Shown: piece after piece, positions 45,870 to 57,829 of the stretch | Numbering within the stretch: the first letter of the stretch is position 1 | Layout: every line of letters starts with the position of its first letter | From: Schizophyllum amplum | Taxonomy: Eukaryota > Basidiomycota > Agaricomycetes > Agaricales > Schizophyllaceae | Assembly (NCBI GenBank): GCA_007026445.1 | Contig: VDMD01000007.1 | Location: 310,001-374,000, forward strand | Length of the DNA: 64,000 bases | Reading direction: 5' to 3' | The notes under the pieces: generated by a model | Database searches by the model: none | What the model saw: the letters and a program-made list of their open reading frames with translations, nothing else | What the model was told of the DNA's origin: nothing | Made by a program: the position numbers and the translations under genes

Positions 45870-47347
45870 GGCTGGGGGCTTTACTGAGAAATAAGGAGGC
45901 GATGTGGACGTGCGGGCTCGTAGGCCAGCTTTGCGAGCTGGCGAACTGAGCGTCTCTGCTGTCAATCGCGCGGGTAATTGTAGCATACTGAGTGGAATCA
46001 ATCGGACTGGTATTTTGATGAGCTGAATACCTGTCGCAAGGCTGCCTGGAGCATTCAACTTGAGGGGCAGTTTCATAGCGTGCAACAAAGGTAGCAGGCT
46101 GCGCTGCTAAGGCTTGTAGGTCCATTCCGGCACTTGCCGAGGTGGACCCATATGTTTGACCCGGATTCGTGCCATTTTCGAATTTGCCCGACGACTACTG
46201 TGCGACGTAGACCTTAGTTACTTCAGCGACCACAGACAGCGACTCGGAGTAAGTCCTCTTGAATACGAACGAGAATCCACAAGAGTTGTTTCTAGTTCAA
46301 GCGACAAAATAAGTGAGTTCTGGGATGCGCCTTGTGAGCATGCCATCATGATGTGCGACCAGCTCAGGCCCACAGCTATTTGGAGCGCCCATTGTCGAGC
46401 GGGTGGGTACTGGGAAGGCTGAAATGATGGTAAGCGAGCGCACGGCGTCCAGAGACCGACCGCGACTTTGTCGTTTTCAATCATGAAGGAGCCTATCTGG
46501 TTCAATATTTGCTGGACAACCTGTTGTGAACGCTCTGTGGCGTGAGCGCTGTGCGGGAGATACCGTCGGGATATGCATATCAAAGGCCACTATGGACGAG
46601 CATAGTAGTTGGGGAGTCCGAGGGAGGTAAGTATAGTAGTACTAATAGTAGGGCAGCCGTACCGGCATCAGACAGCGATGGCGACGAGCGCCCATGGGCA
46701 GCTCTTGCTATGCGGGCCCAAACCCAGTCTGCGTCGGACCCGAGTTCGCCTACTTACAAAGCTGTCATCCCGTTAGCGCGAGACGCGCATTGAGGCGTTG
46801 GCTGACCCGCGCGGGTACTGTGGCCGGCCGTGTATATACAGAGCATGCACCAGCGGTGACCTGAGCGTGGCCCCGCGCGGTTTGCGACCAGCTGGGCGAA
46901 AGGAGGCCCTCCATAGTATTAGACGTGTCGAGGCGACATCAGAGAGTCGGCTCATGCTCGAGTGTGGGTCTAGATAACAAGCGAAGAAGCTCTGCATCAA
47001 TGATTGGCGTATAATCTGGTCCGAATTGAGCATACGTCGGTGGAGACGGCGAGACGCCTCTGAGTCTGTTGAACGATCTGCAGGACTTTGCAAGACTTTG
47101 CAAGGTGAGTCTAACGAGAGGCACTGTGTAGGTCGAGAGACACGATGGAGTCCACGAAGGATATACATAAGTAGCGGTGAGCAACACGCGTGCATGCGAC
47201 GAGCGCCCGTTGTTGCCAGACGGGAAAGAACGCACCACGTGACGGATTGATGCTCTTGAAACACAAGGCTCAAGCGTCAATTAGACCCATCCGGCTAACC
47301 GCATTTCACATCCTTTCCTCCTCCCCCCATCTTCTTGAGTCGCCAGA
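45870..47347. other. Gene-free stretch
   Basis: 1.48 kb between CAP2 and the G-alpha gene. Short open frames occur on both strands but none gives splice-consistent exons or a domain. The last part should hold the G-alpha promoter. Confidence 0.45.
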
Positions 47348-49348
47348 ATGCGAACACCCTCGATATACAGCCAGGATGACCCCCTCAGCGCAGCAATACG
47401 CCCAGACCCTGGCGAGACCGACAATGAGCGCAGGTTGCGCGTATTCCAGGAAGCGGAGGCAAAACGCATCTCGGAGCAGATTGATGAGGACTTGCGCCAG
47501 GAGCGAGAGCGTTTGAGGAAGTCGAAGGGAGACGTGAAGGTGCGTATATATGTGCTCGTGCGTGCAGAAGTTTGCTGAACTCGCAATGTAGCTCCTTCTG
47601 CTCGGGCAAGCGGAGAGCGGAAAGTCTACGCTTCAGAAGCAGTTCCAGTTAATGTATCGGCCGCATTCCATCGACGACGAGCGGTCTTCATGGCGCACAG
47701 TCATCTACTACAACGTTGTCCACTCTCTAAGACACATCATCACCTCTCTCGAACAACTCGACGACAACGCGGAGAATACCCAGTTCGATGACGGCGCCTC
47801 CGTCTACTCTCGCCACCCCAACAACATTGACGCATACGCCTCGCCCTCTAGTTCGCTTTCCAAGCCCAGCTCACTCAACGGCCACGCATCGTCCATCTCT
47901 GGAGTACCTCTATCACCTGGCACTCCGCCGCCCTTGTCCAGCAGGGACCCGCGAATGGTGCAGATCGCATATCTCCGGCGCCGGCTGGCGCCTCTCATAT
48001 CCACCGACAACGCGCTTGCCGATCGTCTCAGCGGCGGCATTAACGTCGCAGGGCCTGGCAAGGGCGGCGTCCTCGTCCGCAGCGGCTGGCAGGCACGGAC
48101 AATCGAAAATGCGCTCAACAAGGCCAAGTGGGCTCGACGTGTCTCATCCGACGGGAAGACAAGGGACAGTTTCGACGTTGTTCACGACAGTCTCGTCCTG
48201 GAGGTCGGGCGGATGCTCGATATCTGCAAGGAGGATATAAAGACGCTCTGGAGTCACCCCGTCGTGAAGACTCTCATTACGAAGCGCAAGCTCAAGCTGG
48301 ACGAGTGGTCCGAATTGTAAGCTTCCTTGTTAATGATCCTCTGGCGCCCAAACTAACATAAGTGCAGTTTCTTAAAGCATATATCCCGTGTTGCGGCTGC
48401 CGATTACCTTCCGACCATCGGTAAGCCGTTTCTCGGGACCAAGGTGCATATATGCTAAGTCCGTTCTATCAGACGACATCCTGCATGCCCGAGTACAGAC
48501 CATGGGAGTGGCAGAGCATGTATTCGACGTCAACATTCACGGCAAGTCGGTGACATGGCACCTATACGACGTTGGGGGAGCACGAGGACAGCGCCATTCA
48601 TGGGTACCCTACTTTGATGACGCCAACGCCATTATCTTTGTTGCGCCGGTCAGCGCATTTGATCAGGTTCATGACTTGACCCTTTTCATCGCGCATATAC
48701 TCACTTTTTCCGCTAGTACTTGGAAGAGGATCCGCGAACGAACCGCATCGACGACTCTTTGCAACTCTTCACACAGATCTGCTCTAATGCTCTGCTCAAG
48801 AGCGTGCACCTGGTCTTGTTCCTGAGTGCGTATCTTCGCAGCTGCATGTGCATCACGGCTGACGCCGCCTTTCTCACTTCTGCGTGCTTCTTTCTCTCGC
48901 GCTGTCATCGCACCCCGCAGACAAGACCGACTTGCTCAAGGCCAAGCTAGATTCGGGCCTACGAGTGGCGAAGTAGTGCGTTTAGCTCACTCAGCTGCCC
49001 CGTCCGCATATACTCACTACCGGCAGTATCACCTCTTTTGGCAATCGCTCAAACGACTATGAGACTGCTGTCCAATACTTCCGCGCCCACTTCTTGCAAG
49101 TGCACAGAAGAAACAACGAGAATCGGCGAGTCCTGTACACACATTTCACGAGCGTTGTGGTGAGTTGTATAGTATGCCCTGCAAATGACTGCTCAAACAT
49201 GTCTTCAGGATACCAAGGCTACACAGCGTATCATCGGGAACGGTCAGTAGTGCGTGTATTGTCCGAAAGAACGGTTTACTGACGTGCTTCATGTACAGTC
49301 CGGGACTCCATCTTCCGAGGCTACCTCCAGTCTGCTGCTCTCGTATAA
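47348..49348 (+). CDS. Atypical G-protein alpha subunit
   Basis: Heterotrimeric G-alpha-like protein of about 500 residues (usual length about 350). G1 is LLLLGQAESGKSTLQKQFQ. G2 is RVQTMGVAEHVF, against canonical R-x-K-T-T-G-I. G3 is DVGGARGQRHSWV, where the catalytic Gln of DVGGQ is Ala (codon GCA, 48580-48582). G4 is FLNKTDLL. The G5 position reads FTSVVDT instead of TCAT. The helical domain has an insert of roughly 50-100 residues that is Ser/Pro-rich (SSSLSKPSSLNGHASSISGV). The N-terminus MRTPSIYS lacks the Gly-2 needed for myristoylation. No disabling stop is present. Such divergent G-alphas occur in mushrooms and their relatives; low GTPase activity is inferred from the Gln change, not shown. 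Confidence 0.88.
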
Positions 49349-50629
49349 TCGCTCTTCGTCGTCACTCGCAAGCCGTTCAGTATTTATCATCGCTTACCCA
49401 TGGGCCTCTTGTAGCTGTATATTCCGGACAGCAACCAGCAAGCAATTGTACGTCACTACCACACAATCGTTCCCCTTCCACGATATCCCTTTCTCTGGTG
49501 CTGTTTTCGGTATTGTACCATCACCGCCACTGGCGTAATTTATTCCTCCTTTACATTCATCATTAGGCCGCCACTCCTTTCGCACGCATCTTGCAGGCTT
49601 TTGTATGTTGCCTGACCGGCTTCTTTCCGTTACGGCGCCTTCTGCTGTACGATAATTCGCATTCCCCGCTAGACTCGTACCATTGTCAATGGATATGGTT
49701 ACCCTTATGCCTCACGGCGCAATGCGCTTCTGGCGTGTTCGCAGCGTGCTTGCGAGCTGGCCTTCCACTCTCACGGTACGTGTCATAGTCGAACTTGTCA
49801 CGGGACTGCAGACGGTACGTGAACTTGACCTCCTTCATGGACAACTACTAAACGAGGCGAACCCTAGGTCTGGCATTGGCCGAAGCTCGAGAAGCCGCTC
49901 TATATGACTTGTACACTCGGCTGCGTCGTGTCCCTCAACAGCTTCGTCGTGTCGAGAGGGTGGCAACGCATCGACAGTGCGTCCTCTTACTACGGTCCTG
50001 GGCCTTTACATCAAGGTTGCATAACTACTGAGGCTCGCAGCTTCGCGTTCACACCGCGCAGGGGCCTGGACGTGCGCAACAGCGACCTTCGACCGCATGC
50101 GCGAGCTGCGTTAGTGTCGGCCGTTGAATGTGCCGCTTGAGAACTGACCAGACATGTCCTCTGCGTTGCCCCTTCAGACGTCTCTGCGGGAAGCTGCTGG
50201 TCGACACGTAGCCTGCCGACAAAGTTGAAACGTGTGCCGCTCATGCCCAGCGCACAGAAACAATGACATCTCCCTTTCTTCGGGCTTGCAGATCAGCATC
50301 GCCGTTCTCCACAGCTGCACGTCTGCCTGCGTCTGTTCCTCGGAGATGATGATGTATGTCTTTGTTCTCCAGTTCCATTGGCGAGTGCTGACTGCTCAGT
50401 AGTGCCACTATCACGTAACGTTCTGCCGCGTTCATCACCTCGCCTTGCTCCTCGAGGCGCCGCCGTCCCCTAAACGTGAGGTACATGAGGAGAATCGGAA
50501 ACCATGACTAGTAAATGAACGCAGGGCGGTCAATGAAAATTCTTGGTCTCTTATCTTCGCCTCATTGTGCTCTACCTTTTATCTTCTGACTTTGGGTGGA
50601 CCGACTCTCCCTCCTTTCCTTACTTTGAC
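49349..50629. other. Unresolved stretch, possibly a small spliced gene
   Basis: No gene could be assembled. On the minus strand some segments look coding-like: YIIISEEQTQADVQLWRTAM continuing into LICKPEEREMSLFLCAGH (about 50240-50370), and VKFTYRLQSRDKFDYDTYRE (about 49765-49830). Linking exons with good splice sites were not found. Confidence 0.3.
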
Positions 50630-52076
50630 ATGGCGCCTTCTTCGAGACTGCAAGAGCACCGCAACGTACTGGAAGTGGGTGGGGACGCGTCGGTGACGGA
50701 GATACGTCGAGCGTATAAGCGCATGGTGCGTGAATCATTGTCTACAATCTTTCTCATTCTGATGCGGAACATTGCAGGCGCTCAAGTGGCATCCGGATCG
50801 CCACCATACCAACAAGGAGTATGCGAGCAAGCGCTTTGTCGAGGTGCGTTCGCCGATCCATACCTTCCGCGTTGGGCCCGTCTGACTACATCCATTTAGG
50901 TGTCGAATGCGTACAGAGCCCTCATAAGGGATGCCAAGCGTCGAGAGGAACGTCCCCCCTCTACGCGGTCCAATCCCGCCGAAAAGGAGAACGTCCCCGA
51001 CGCGAACACTCAGGCTCGTTGTTCCCCGTCTCTCAAATCGTGGTTCTTCGGTGGAGACGTCCGTTCACACAGCTCGAAGCGCCCACGAAATGACGATCAT
51101 CACACTTCCTCTCATGCTTCCCATAACGAGAAGGGAAGTGCGCGTACGTCTCGTCACGCCCACTTCGCCTTTCCCCACGAGCAGACCGTTCCGTCTGGTT
51201 CTCAGCGGTCCTATACCCCTACAGTGCCCTCTGGATCTCAGCGCTCCTACGCCCAGTCTACCACGGACTCGCACGATTCGAGTCGCCCTCCCAAAAAGAA
51301 GCTGCGCAAGGACCTGCGGCCACCGACTTCTCGACAAAACACGTGAGTTTGCTTCTCTTCCCGTTGTCTCTTCCGGGGCTGACGAAGGCGCAGGAACGAT
51401 TCTCGATCTAGCGCCCGATCTGATTCTAGCCACCCATCTGCATCCAAGGACTCGCTGCCCTACAATATACTAGGCTGTCGCGGTCATGGAACGACGCGGC
51501 TCTGGACGTATCCGGTTTACCTATCTATGGAGCAGCTATTCTACGGCGAGGACCTACATATCAAGATCACGCGGCGCTATCTATCCGGGCGTAAGAAGCA
51601 CGTCGTACTCGATGTTCACGTCCCACCAGGCTGCCGCAATGGGACGCAGTTTCTCTTCCGCGGCGCGGGGCACGAGCGGTCGGACGGGAAGTTCCAGGAC
51701 ATCGTGTTCCTCGTGCAAGAGGAGCCGAATGATACTTTCGACCGCGATGGAGACGACCTGTTCATGGACGTCCACCTGCCCTGGATGGACCGCCTTCAGC
51801 ACGAGAGAGGCGAGGCGCGGGTGCGTACCATCGATGGCAGGGAACTCTCGTTCGGCATACACTACCATAAGGAGCGATTGCTTTCTGGTATAAGGGTCGT
51901 GCGCGGCGCGGGGATGCCTCGCAGCGACGGTAGCAGGGGGGACATGGTGGTCCAGTGAGTGCGCAGATCCCATGTCGTCGCGGAATCTCACGGGTCTTCG
52001 AAGATGGGAAATCGGGCAGCCACCCTCCTCCAAATGGAAGTCCCTCAAGCATATGCTGCATATATCTCGCGCTTAG
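50630..52076 (+). CDS. Divergent class B J-protein
   Basis: Hsp70 co-chaperone-like protein of about 400 residues. The J domain is split by introns: LQEHRNVLEVGGDASVTEIR and RAYKRM, then [20 protein letters not shown] with HPD intact, then VSNAYRALIRD. There is no G/F region. Instead a Ser/Arg/His-rich linker carries PPKKKLRKDLRPP, a nuclear-localisation-like stretch, and a repeated TVPSGSQRSY. The C-terminal peptide-binding domain is present: LSMEQLFYGEDLHIKITRRY, VVLDVHVPPGCRNGTQFLFR, GAGHE and DIVFLVQEEPNDTFDRDGDD. A last intron after GDMVV joins to QWEIGQPPSSKWKSLKHML and stop at 52076; reading through would end at 51958. It is 7 kb from SIS1 on the same strand, but the linker differs completely. 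Confidence 0.82.
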
Positions 52077-52557
52077 CAATCGCGCCTTCTATGTATGACC
52101 TCCGCTGTCTCATTCCGCTCGTGGGTGTTTCCTGCCGCACGCTGCGTCGAGAATCGGCAGACTCTCAAAAGCTGTATACGCGCAGCATCCCTCATGTCCT
52201 ATCTATCCTCTATTGTACGCGTACGACTGACGTCTTTACTGCAATGACTTTCTATTTCGCCGCATTCCACTTGAACTATTGCTTCTTTGACTATCGTCAC
52301 TCTGGACTCTGGACGTTGAGGATCGGACTGACATTTGCACTGTAGACTACTTACAACAAGATAGGGCATCATGTAACTATGCAATATGCTTATTTGGCGA
52401 TGAGAGATTGTGGCGGGTGCGCATGACGCGCAACTGGTACGAGAAATAGTGAAGGAGTGACGGGTGGATGAGAGGATGGTACAGTACAATGGCGAGGAAA
52501 AGCGGAGCGTGGTCATGAAGGGTCGTAAGATACTTGTGAGGTGGAGAATATAAGATG
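52077..52557. other. Convergent intergenic region
   Basis: 481 bp between the J-protein (+) and the Cys-motif protein (-). Nothing further recognised. Confidence 0.5.
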
Positions 52558-54133
52558 TTAGATGCGCCTTGGCCACTCGGGGAGAGGCTTCGCGGCGTAT
52601 CGCTCAAGGGAGCGGGGACGCACGCCCTTGGCTCTTGGACTCATGAACCCACCCGGTGGTTCCGGCAACTTCTCACCCAGGCGCGCCTCCGCACGACGGT
52701 GAGCGCGCTGCTGCTTGACCCACGTTGGCTCGACCCGCGCATTCTCGACTTCGTAGGTCGTTGTGCTGATGGAAACTTCGTCGGCGGCGCGGTACTGCGT
52801 GCGCGCCCCAAATGGTGTAGGGTCGCTTAAGTAAGCTTTATGGCCGGAGGGCAGAGGAGGGAGGGGTTTGGGAGCCTCACGGCTACGAGAAGGCCCTGCA
52901 GCCGCCTGGCGTGGCGCGGGAGCAGGCATGCGCGAACTCGAGCTGGGTGTAGCATGCCGCGGGAGCGTGTTTGGGACCACCCCCCTTGTAGATACAGAAG
53001 CATGAGCACTACGCGTAGGCGCCATCTGCACGCTGCCGCGCGCGAAGGCGACAGAGGCTGGGCTAGGTAGAGGTGGGTCTTGAATGGGAATTTGTGCAGA
53101 GGACGCGGTGCTGCGCGAGGAGGAGCGCTTCCGCGAGAATAGACCGCGATGTACAGGAACGGCATCACGGGAAGACAAAGTGGAGGTGGACTGAGCTGGC
53201 GTTGACGCCGTCATAGCATCTGTCGACGGGTGGCCGCGACCGTAGACAGTGCGCGCGGTCGGTATTTGGCGTGAGGTCGTCATGAAGGAATGGTTGTGCA
53301 CCTTGATGGGCGTACCCGGCTGTGGGGGAGGAGACCGGGCGCGTTGCATATGAAAGTCGCGCGCGGCTTGAATCGAGGATGGCGTCTGCTGCTGGTGGGT
53401 CGCGCTATGTCCACGGGGTTCCGGATGGTTGGTTGTGTGATAGCGCGCCGGAGTCGACGAAACCATAGCGACAGGTTGAGCTTGACGAAGAGTGGCGTGA
53501 CTGGGATGCACAGAGTCCGACACCTGGCGGGGAGCCGTTGATCGTCCACGACGCTCTATCTGGCGAGTCAAAGGGGCCGGAGTGACTGGCCCTGTGCTGT
53601 AGGAAGACGCAGGAGACATAACGTCCTCGGGAACATCGACGGGAGGTCGCGGAGCTCGGCGCGATGGCGACAAGCTGCGCATGAACTCGGAGAGATCGTC
53701 AGGTGTCGTGTCCAGCATGCTAGGAATCACATAAGGTTCAATGGGTTTCGGTGGTTGGTTTAGCGCCTGGAGCCGGTCGAAATATTCAAAGTACTCGCGG
53801 TTGTAGCGCTTGATTTCGGCGCGCTCCTCCGCCCACATGCGCTTCAGCTCGCTGCGCTCGATGCGGTGATTCTGCTTGGCTTTCTTCCTTGTCACCACGT
53901 ACGTGCTGCCACACTCGAAGCCTCCAGGGAAGCCAAGGCATACGTAGCGGCCTTCAACCGACTTGGGGGTATTGGCGTATGTGCACTTCGGATTCTCGCA
54001 TTTGTGGTGGTTGTCCGACGGCCAGTTGGGTGGCTTCACCTTCTTGCGCGGGATTGGGACTGCATGAACAAGTGGCATCGTCAGCGGAGAAGTGGCGCGA
54101 GGCAAAGCCACACTCACGGAAGGCACTAGGCAT
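52558..54133 (-). CDS. Hypothetical protein with four-Cys motif
   Basis: About 500 residues, family not recognised. A short first exon (MPSAF, ATG at 54133) joins over a GTGAGT...GCAG intron to PIPRKKVKPPNWPSDNHHKC. The N-terminal module has four cysteines spaced C-x4-C-x14-C-x8-C (KCENPKC...YVC...FEC), suggesting zinc binding. A basic, helical segment follows (RKKAKQNHRIERSELKRMWA, EERAEIKRYNREYFEYFDRL). The remaining two-thirds is Ser/Pro/Arg-rich and probably disordered, with short proline motifs such as PLPPLPSG. The C-terminus has SLERYAAKPLPEWPRRI. It might be a nuclear or cytoskeletal adaptor, but nothing shows which. Confidence 0.7.
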
Positions 54134-54720
54134 CGTGCAAACCTTTCAGGGCAGGGCTTTGCCGGCTAAGCGACGTCAAGCGCTCAAAGAACACTGGCAA
54201 AGGTAAGAAAGGCAGGCCGCCAAAGAGCAATGCATAACATGGACGCCCGACCTTTATATATAACGGGCATGACCCGACTTTGGAGAACAATGGGTGCTGG
54301 TCAGGGCATAACGTGTTTGTGATCAGTGCTCGAGCCTCGGTCCTACCCCATGTGGGTGAGTCCTTGCCCAAAGATACTATACATGGAACGTATTCCGGGT
54401 CACGAGCACTGCCTGCTGGCCTTTGGTGCCACACCCGGCGGTCACAATGATAGGTTGGGTTTTTATGCCTGCTTGAATGATGGTTATCGCCGAAGGGTCT
54501 CGTATCATGTTGTGCTTTGGACCGAAGGTCAGTAGAGAATAAGCGAGCACGGTGTAATGTACGTACCTCAGTGGTGAGTTATCCACGGCCAGAACGTCCA
54601 GTTCGAGCGCCTGTTCGAAGGTTTTTAACACTCCGTCGAGGCATAGCCTAAGCAACAACGTGCAGTGTCATCTATTGGTACATGAAGATACATCTGATCT
54701 AGAATGATGCTGAAAGGTCG
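54134..54720. other. Intergenic region
   Basis: 587 bp between the transporter 3' end and the Cys-motif protein start (both minus strand). It should hold the latter's promoter. No gene is seen. Confidence 0.5.
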
Positions 54721-56739
54721 TTATATGGCGATGCCGTGGCGGTTGGTTGGCACCTCCCGGGAAGAGACCGCGGTCCCCTTCTTACTGGTACTGTCACGGT
54801 CAGCGTTTGCCTCCGCCTCCGCCTCCCGCATTTCCTCCAGTTCCGGGGCGCGCTTGCCACGTAGGAACAGGCGACCTCCCGGTGAATCTTGCACTGCGCG
54901 CACAATGACGTCCCGCTCAAATAGGTATTTGATGTCCTCCAGCGCAACGCCCGACGTCTCCGGCAGGCAGATATATACCCACACGGACATAACGAAGCAG
55001 AAGACGCCGAACAAAAGGAAGGTGCCGTAGGTGATGTTCTCGAGCATGAGCGGCGTGACTTTGGATATTGTCAGCGAGAACAGCCAGTTGACCATGACGG
55101 CAATGGACAGAGCGCCAGTGCGCAAGTGGTTTGGTGCGACCTCGCCCGCGATGACCCAGGGAACCTGCACTTGATTCAGATGATCACACCTCGACGTCAG
55201 AACTTGCTTACCGGTCCCCAGCCGATGCAGTAGAAGACCGCGTAGAGGTAGACCGCAACAATGGAGACATAGCTAGCAGCGTCGACCACGGTGTCGTCCG
55301 TGTGTATGGCACTGTAGCCCGCGATCCAAAGCATGCAAAGACCCTGCCCTACTCCACCGACCAGAAGACAGTTTTTGCGGCCAAATTTCTCCACCGCGGT
55401 CATCACAACAATGAAGACAGCAACGGTCTTGACAACGCCATAAACGCCTATCACGCGTCAGCGATGGGCTACATACAAAGAAAGGATCGCGTGCACGGCT
55501 TACCTGTGGCAAACAGTCCGGAAGTCTCCCCGGTAATGCCCAGACCGGCAAAGATCTCCGGGCTGAAGTAATTGATTGTGTTTGTACCCGTCCACTGCTG
55601 GAAGAACAGGACGAGGGAAGGTATCAAGCAGCGCAGCATGATAGGTCGTGACGCAGCCATGCCCTTCAATTGTTGCCAGACGTTCAGCCTGTCTTTGCCC
55701 TCAAAGTCGGCCTTGATCTCGTCAAGTGTGACGTGGACGGCTTCGTCGTCGACGGATTTGCTCGAGACATATGCCAAGGCGCGAGCAGCGCGGTCGAAAT
55801 GTCCGTGCTCAACTAGCCATCGTGGAGATTCGGGCTGGAAGCACATAGCGATGATGAAGAGGACGCCTGAGACCATCCTACGGCGATGTGAGATTGCGAG
55901 CCAAGAGATGCACATAACGAACTTACTGTGCAATCATCGGAATGCGCCATTGCATCTCTCCGTGGGGGATATCCTTAGAGCAGCTGTAGTTCACCCAGAC
56001 TGAAAATGAGATTAGTCGCGAAATCATCCGTTCGCAGAAGTTCACTTACAGCTCAACATGATGCCCAGATTGTTCGCCAATTGGATTGCGCCCGTACATC
56101 TCCCTCGTATGGTACGCGGCGTACACTCCGAGACGTAAGTCGGTACCAACGCGCTGATCTATGGCGTGCGTGAGTGAGGGTATGGTGCCGTCTGAGAAGC
56201 CGCATACCATCCCCACGCCTATCCCACCCACGAACCGCCCAAAAAATAGCACACGAAGTCCGACCGCCGGGCTGCTTCCTAGCCCAACAATCGACTGAAT
56301 CAACGAACCCACGACGTAAGTCACGCCGGCGAGCAGCATGGACCACTTCCGGCCTATCTTGCCGGAAAGGTATCCTGTGACCAGCGCCCCGAAGCTGAAA
56401 CCGCACGATCAGGCATGCGTCATGGGACGTGAGAGCGACGCGAGGGGACGCACAGGCAGCCGCCCTGAAGGACAGAGACGATGTCCCCGTTGAACGCAGC
56501 CTGATCACCCGACGACCGTTGGTCGATGGCGAAGTACTCTTTGAATGAAGACATCGCGATCACCCCGCCGATGAGGCCGCTGAGGGCAGATCTATCAGCT
56601 TCCCATAGAGACGCATATCAGGACTGCTGGCTACTCACATATCCCAGCCGAAGCTGATGCTGCCCAGGACAGCGGACAGCGTGAGCACGTACGCATTGCG
56701 GTGCTCGACGAGCCCGCGCACTTCGTCTCTGAAGGTCAT
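54721..56739 (-). CDS. MFS sugar/quinate-type transporter
   Basis: Twelve-helix sugar-porter of the major facilitator superfamily in the plasma membrane, about 530 residues. It starts MTFRDEVRGLVEHRNAYVLT, then LSAVLGSISFGWDMGLIGGV. Family signatures are FGRFVGGIGVGM joined across an intron to ISALVPTYVSECTPRTIRGR, QLANNLGIMLSC, PESPRWLVEHGHFDRAARAL, FFQQWTGTNTINYFSPEIF, VEKFGRKNCLLVGG, WGPVPWVIAGEVAPNHLRT and PETSGVALEDIKYLFE. The body resembles fungal quinate permeases and yeast Hxt-like carriers, so the substrate is uncertain. The C-terminal tail is charged and Ala/Glu-rich. Eight or so introns. No frame lesion found after splicing. Confidence 0.92.
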
Positions 56740-57829
56740 GATTCCGATGGGAACGTGAGGGAAATGACGAAGGAGCGCACTCGAAAATTGCGCCAACGCA
56801 TGCCGGCCTTAAGTAGTCTCTGGCGGACCGCTGCGCTCCTCAGGGAGGCATCCCTGGTCCCCAACAGGTCCCCAATACGATCGCGAAGGTCCCGTGGGGA
56901 AAATGCGGAGGTGACATCTGGGACCGCGGATCAATGTGCGCACTTGCCGCCGGTCCGTCCGCCACCCGTGTGCCCCAATAGTGAAGGGAAGCGCCGCGTT
57001 ACTGTATTCAATGCAGCACATTGTGCCGTCTTTCGACAGGACGAGAGGCTTGAGAGCATGGAGAGAGGCTTCGCACGCATCGTGTGGCCAGCAGCTTCTG
57101 TTCCAGGCTCTGCGGTCAGCGTCCGCGAACATGACAGCCACACTCCGACGTACCGTGGCAATAGTGGTCCCCCCTGCGCCAAAGCTCAGGCGAGGCATGA
57201 TAGACGTCGTCGCATTGTATGAGCACCAGATAACTATACACATTGAACTAGTATCGAAGAAGTCGGGAGAGTCATTATGCACCCGCATATTGCGCAGGTC
57301 CAAGCCGTCGAGGTTGTGTACAAGGTTATAAAACGAATAAAAACAGGAGACGAGAGGGGGAGACAGTACGAAGCACGAAGGGGGGAGGGGATGCAGCTAA
57401 ATAAGAGACTACATGGCGAAGGAACATATGGACAGGAAGGGAGACGAAAGAGATAGGTAGGAACAGAGAAATGAATGATACCATGAATGCCGTCCTTCGT
57501 CGGCGCCCCACTACCTACGGACACGAGCGCCGCCGCCAGCGACACGACGTGTGCTGGTGTCGACAGCGGTGGAGATCGCCTCCCATCGCACCAGAGGTGC
57601 AGCATGTATAAACAAGAACAGTCGATAGATGTGGTAAGGTGGTGGATGGGGGGGATCGTGCTGGATGATAATGCTAGGCCGTACAACGTGAAAGCGTGGC
57701 TGGTGATACATCTTGTAGGCAGGCGTGCGATAGTACAACAGGCATGACGGACTTGGGCGAGGCGAGACGGCGGGGTATTATGGCGCAGGCGAGTGTGCGT
57801 TCTAGAGGTTGGCGAAGGCGAGCAGGCGC
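56740..57829. other. Intergenic region transporter / Whi5-like
   Basis: 1.09 kb upstream of the transporter and downstream of the Whi5-like gene. A 164-codon open frame on the minus strand (56809-57303) has no recognisable feature. The stretch near 57340-57470 is purine-rich on the + strand. Confidence 0.45.

Noticed and set aside
46773..47273. 166-codon open frame on - strand
   Set aside because: No recognisable feature; composition like random GC-rich sequence and it overlaps the G-alpha promoter region.
56809..57303. 164-codon open frame on - strand upstream of the transporter
   Set aside because: No ATG at the start of the open stretch, no domain, and it lies in the expected promoter region.
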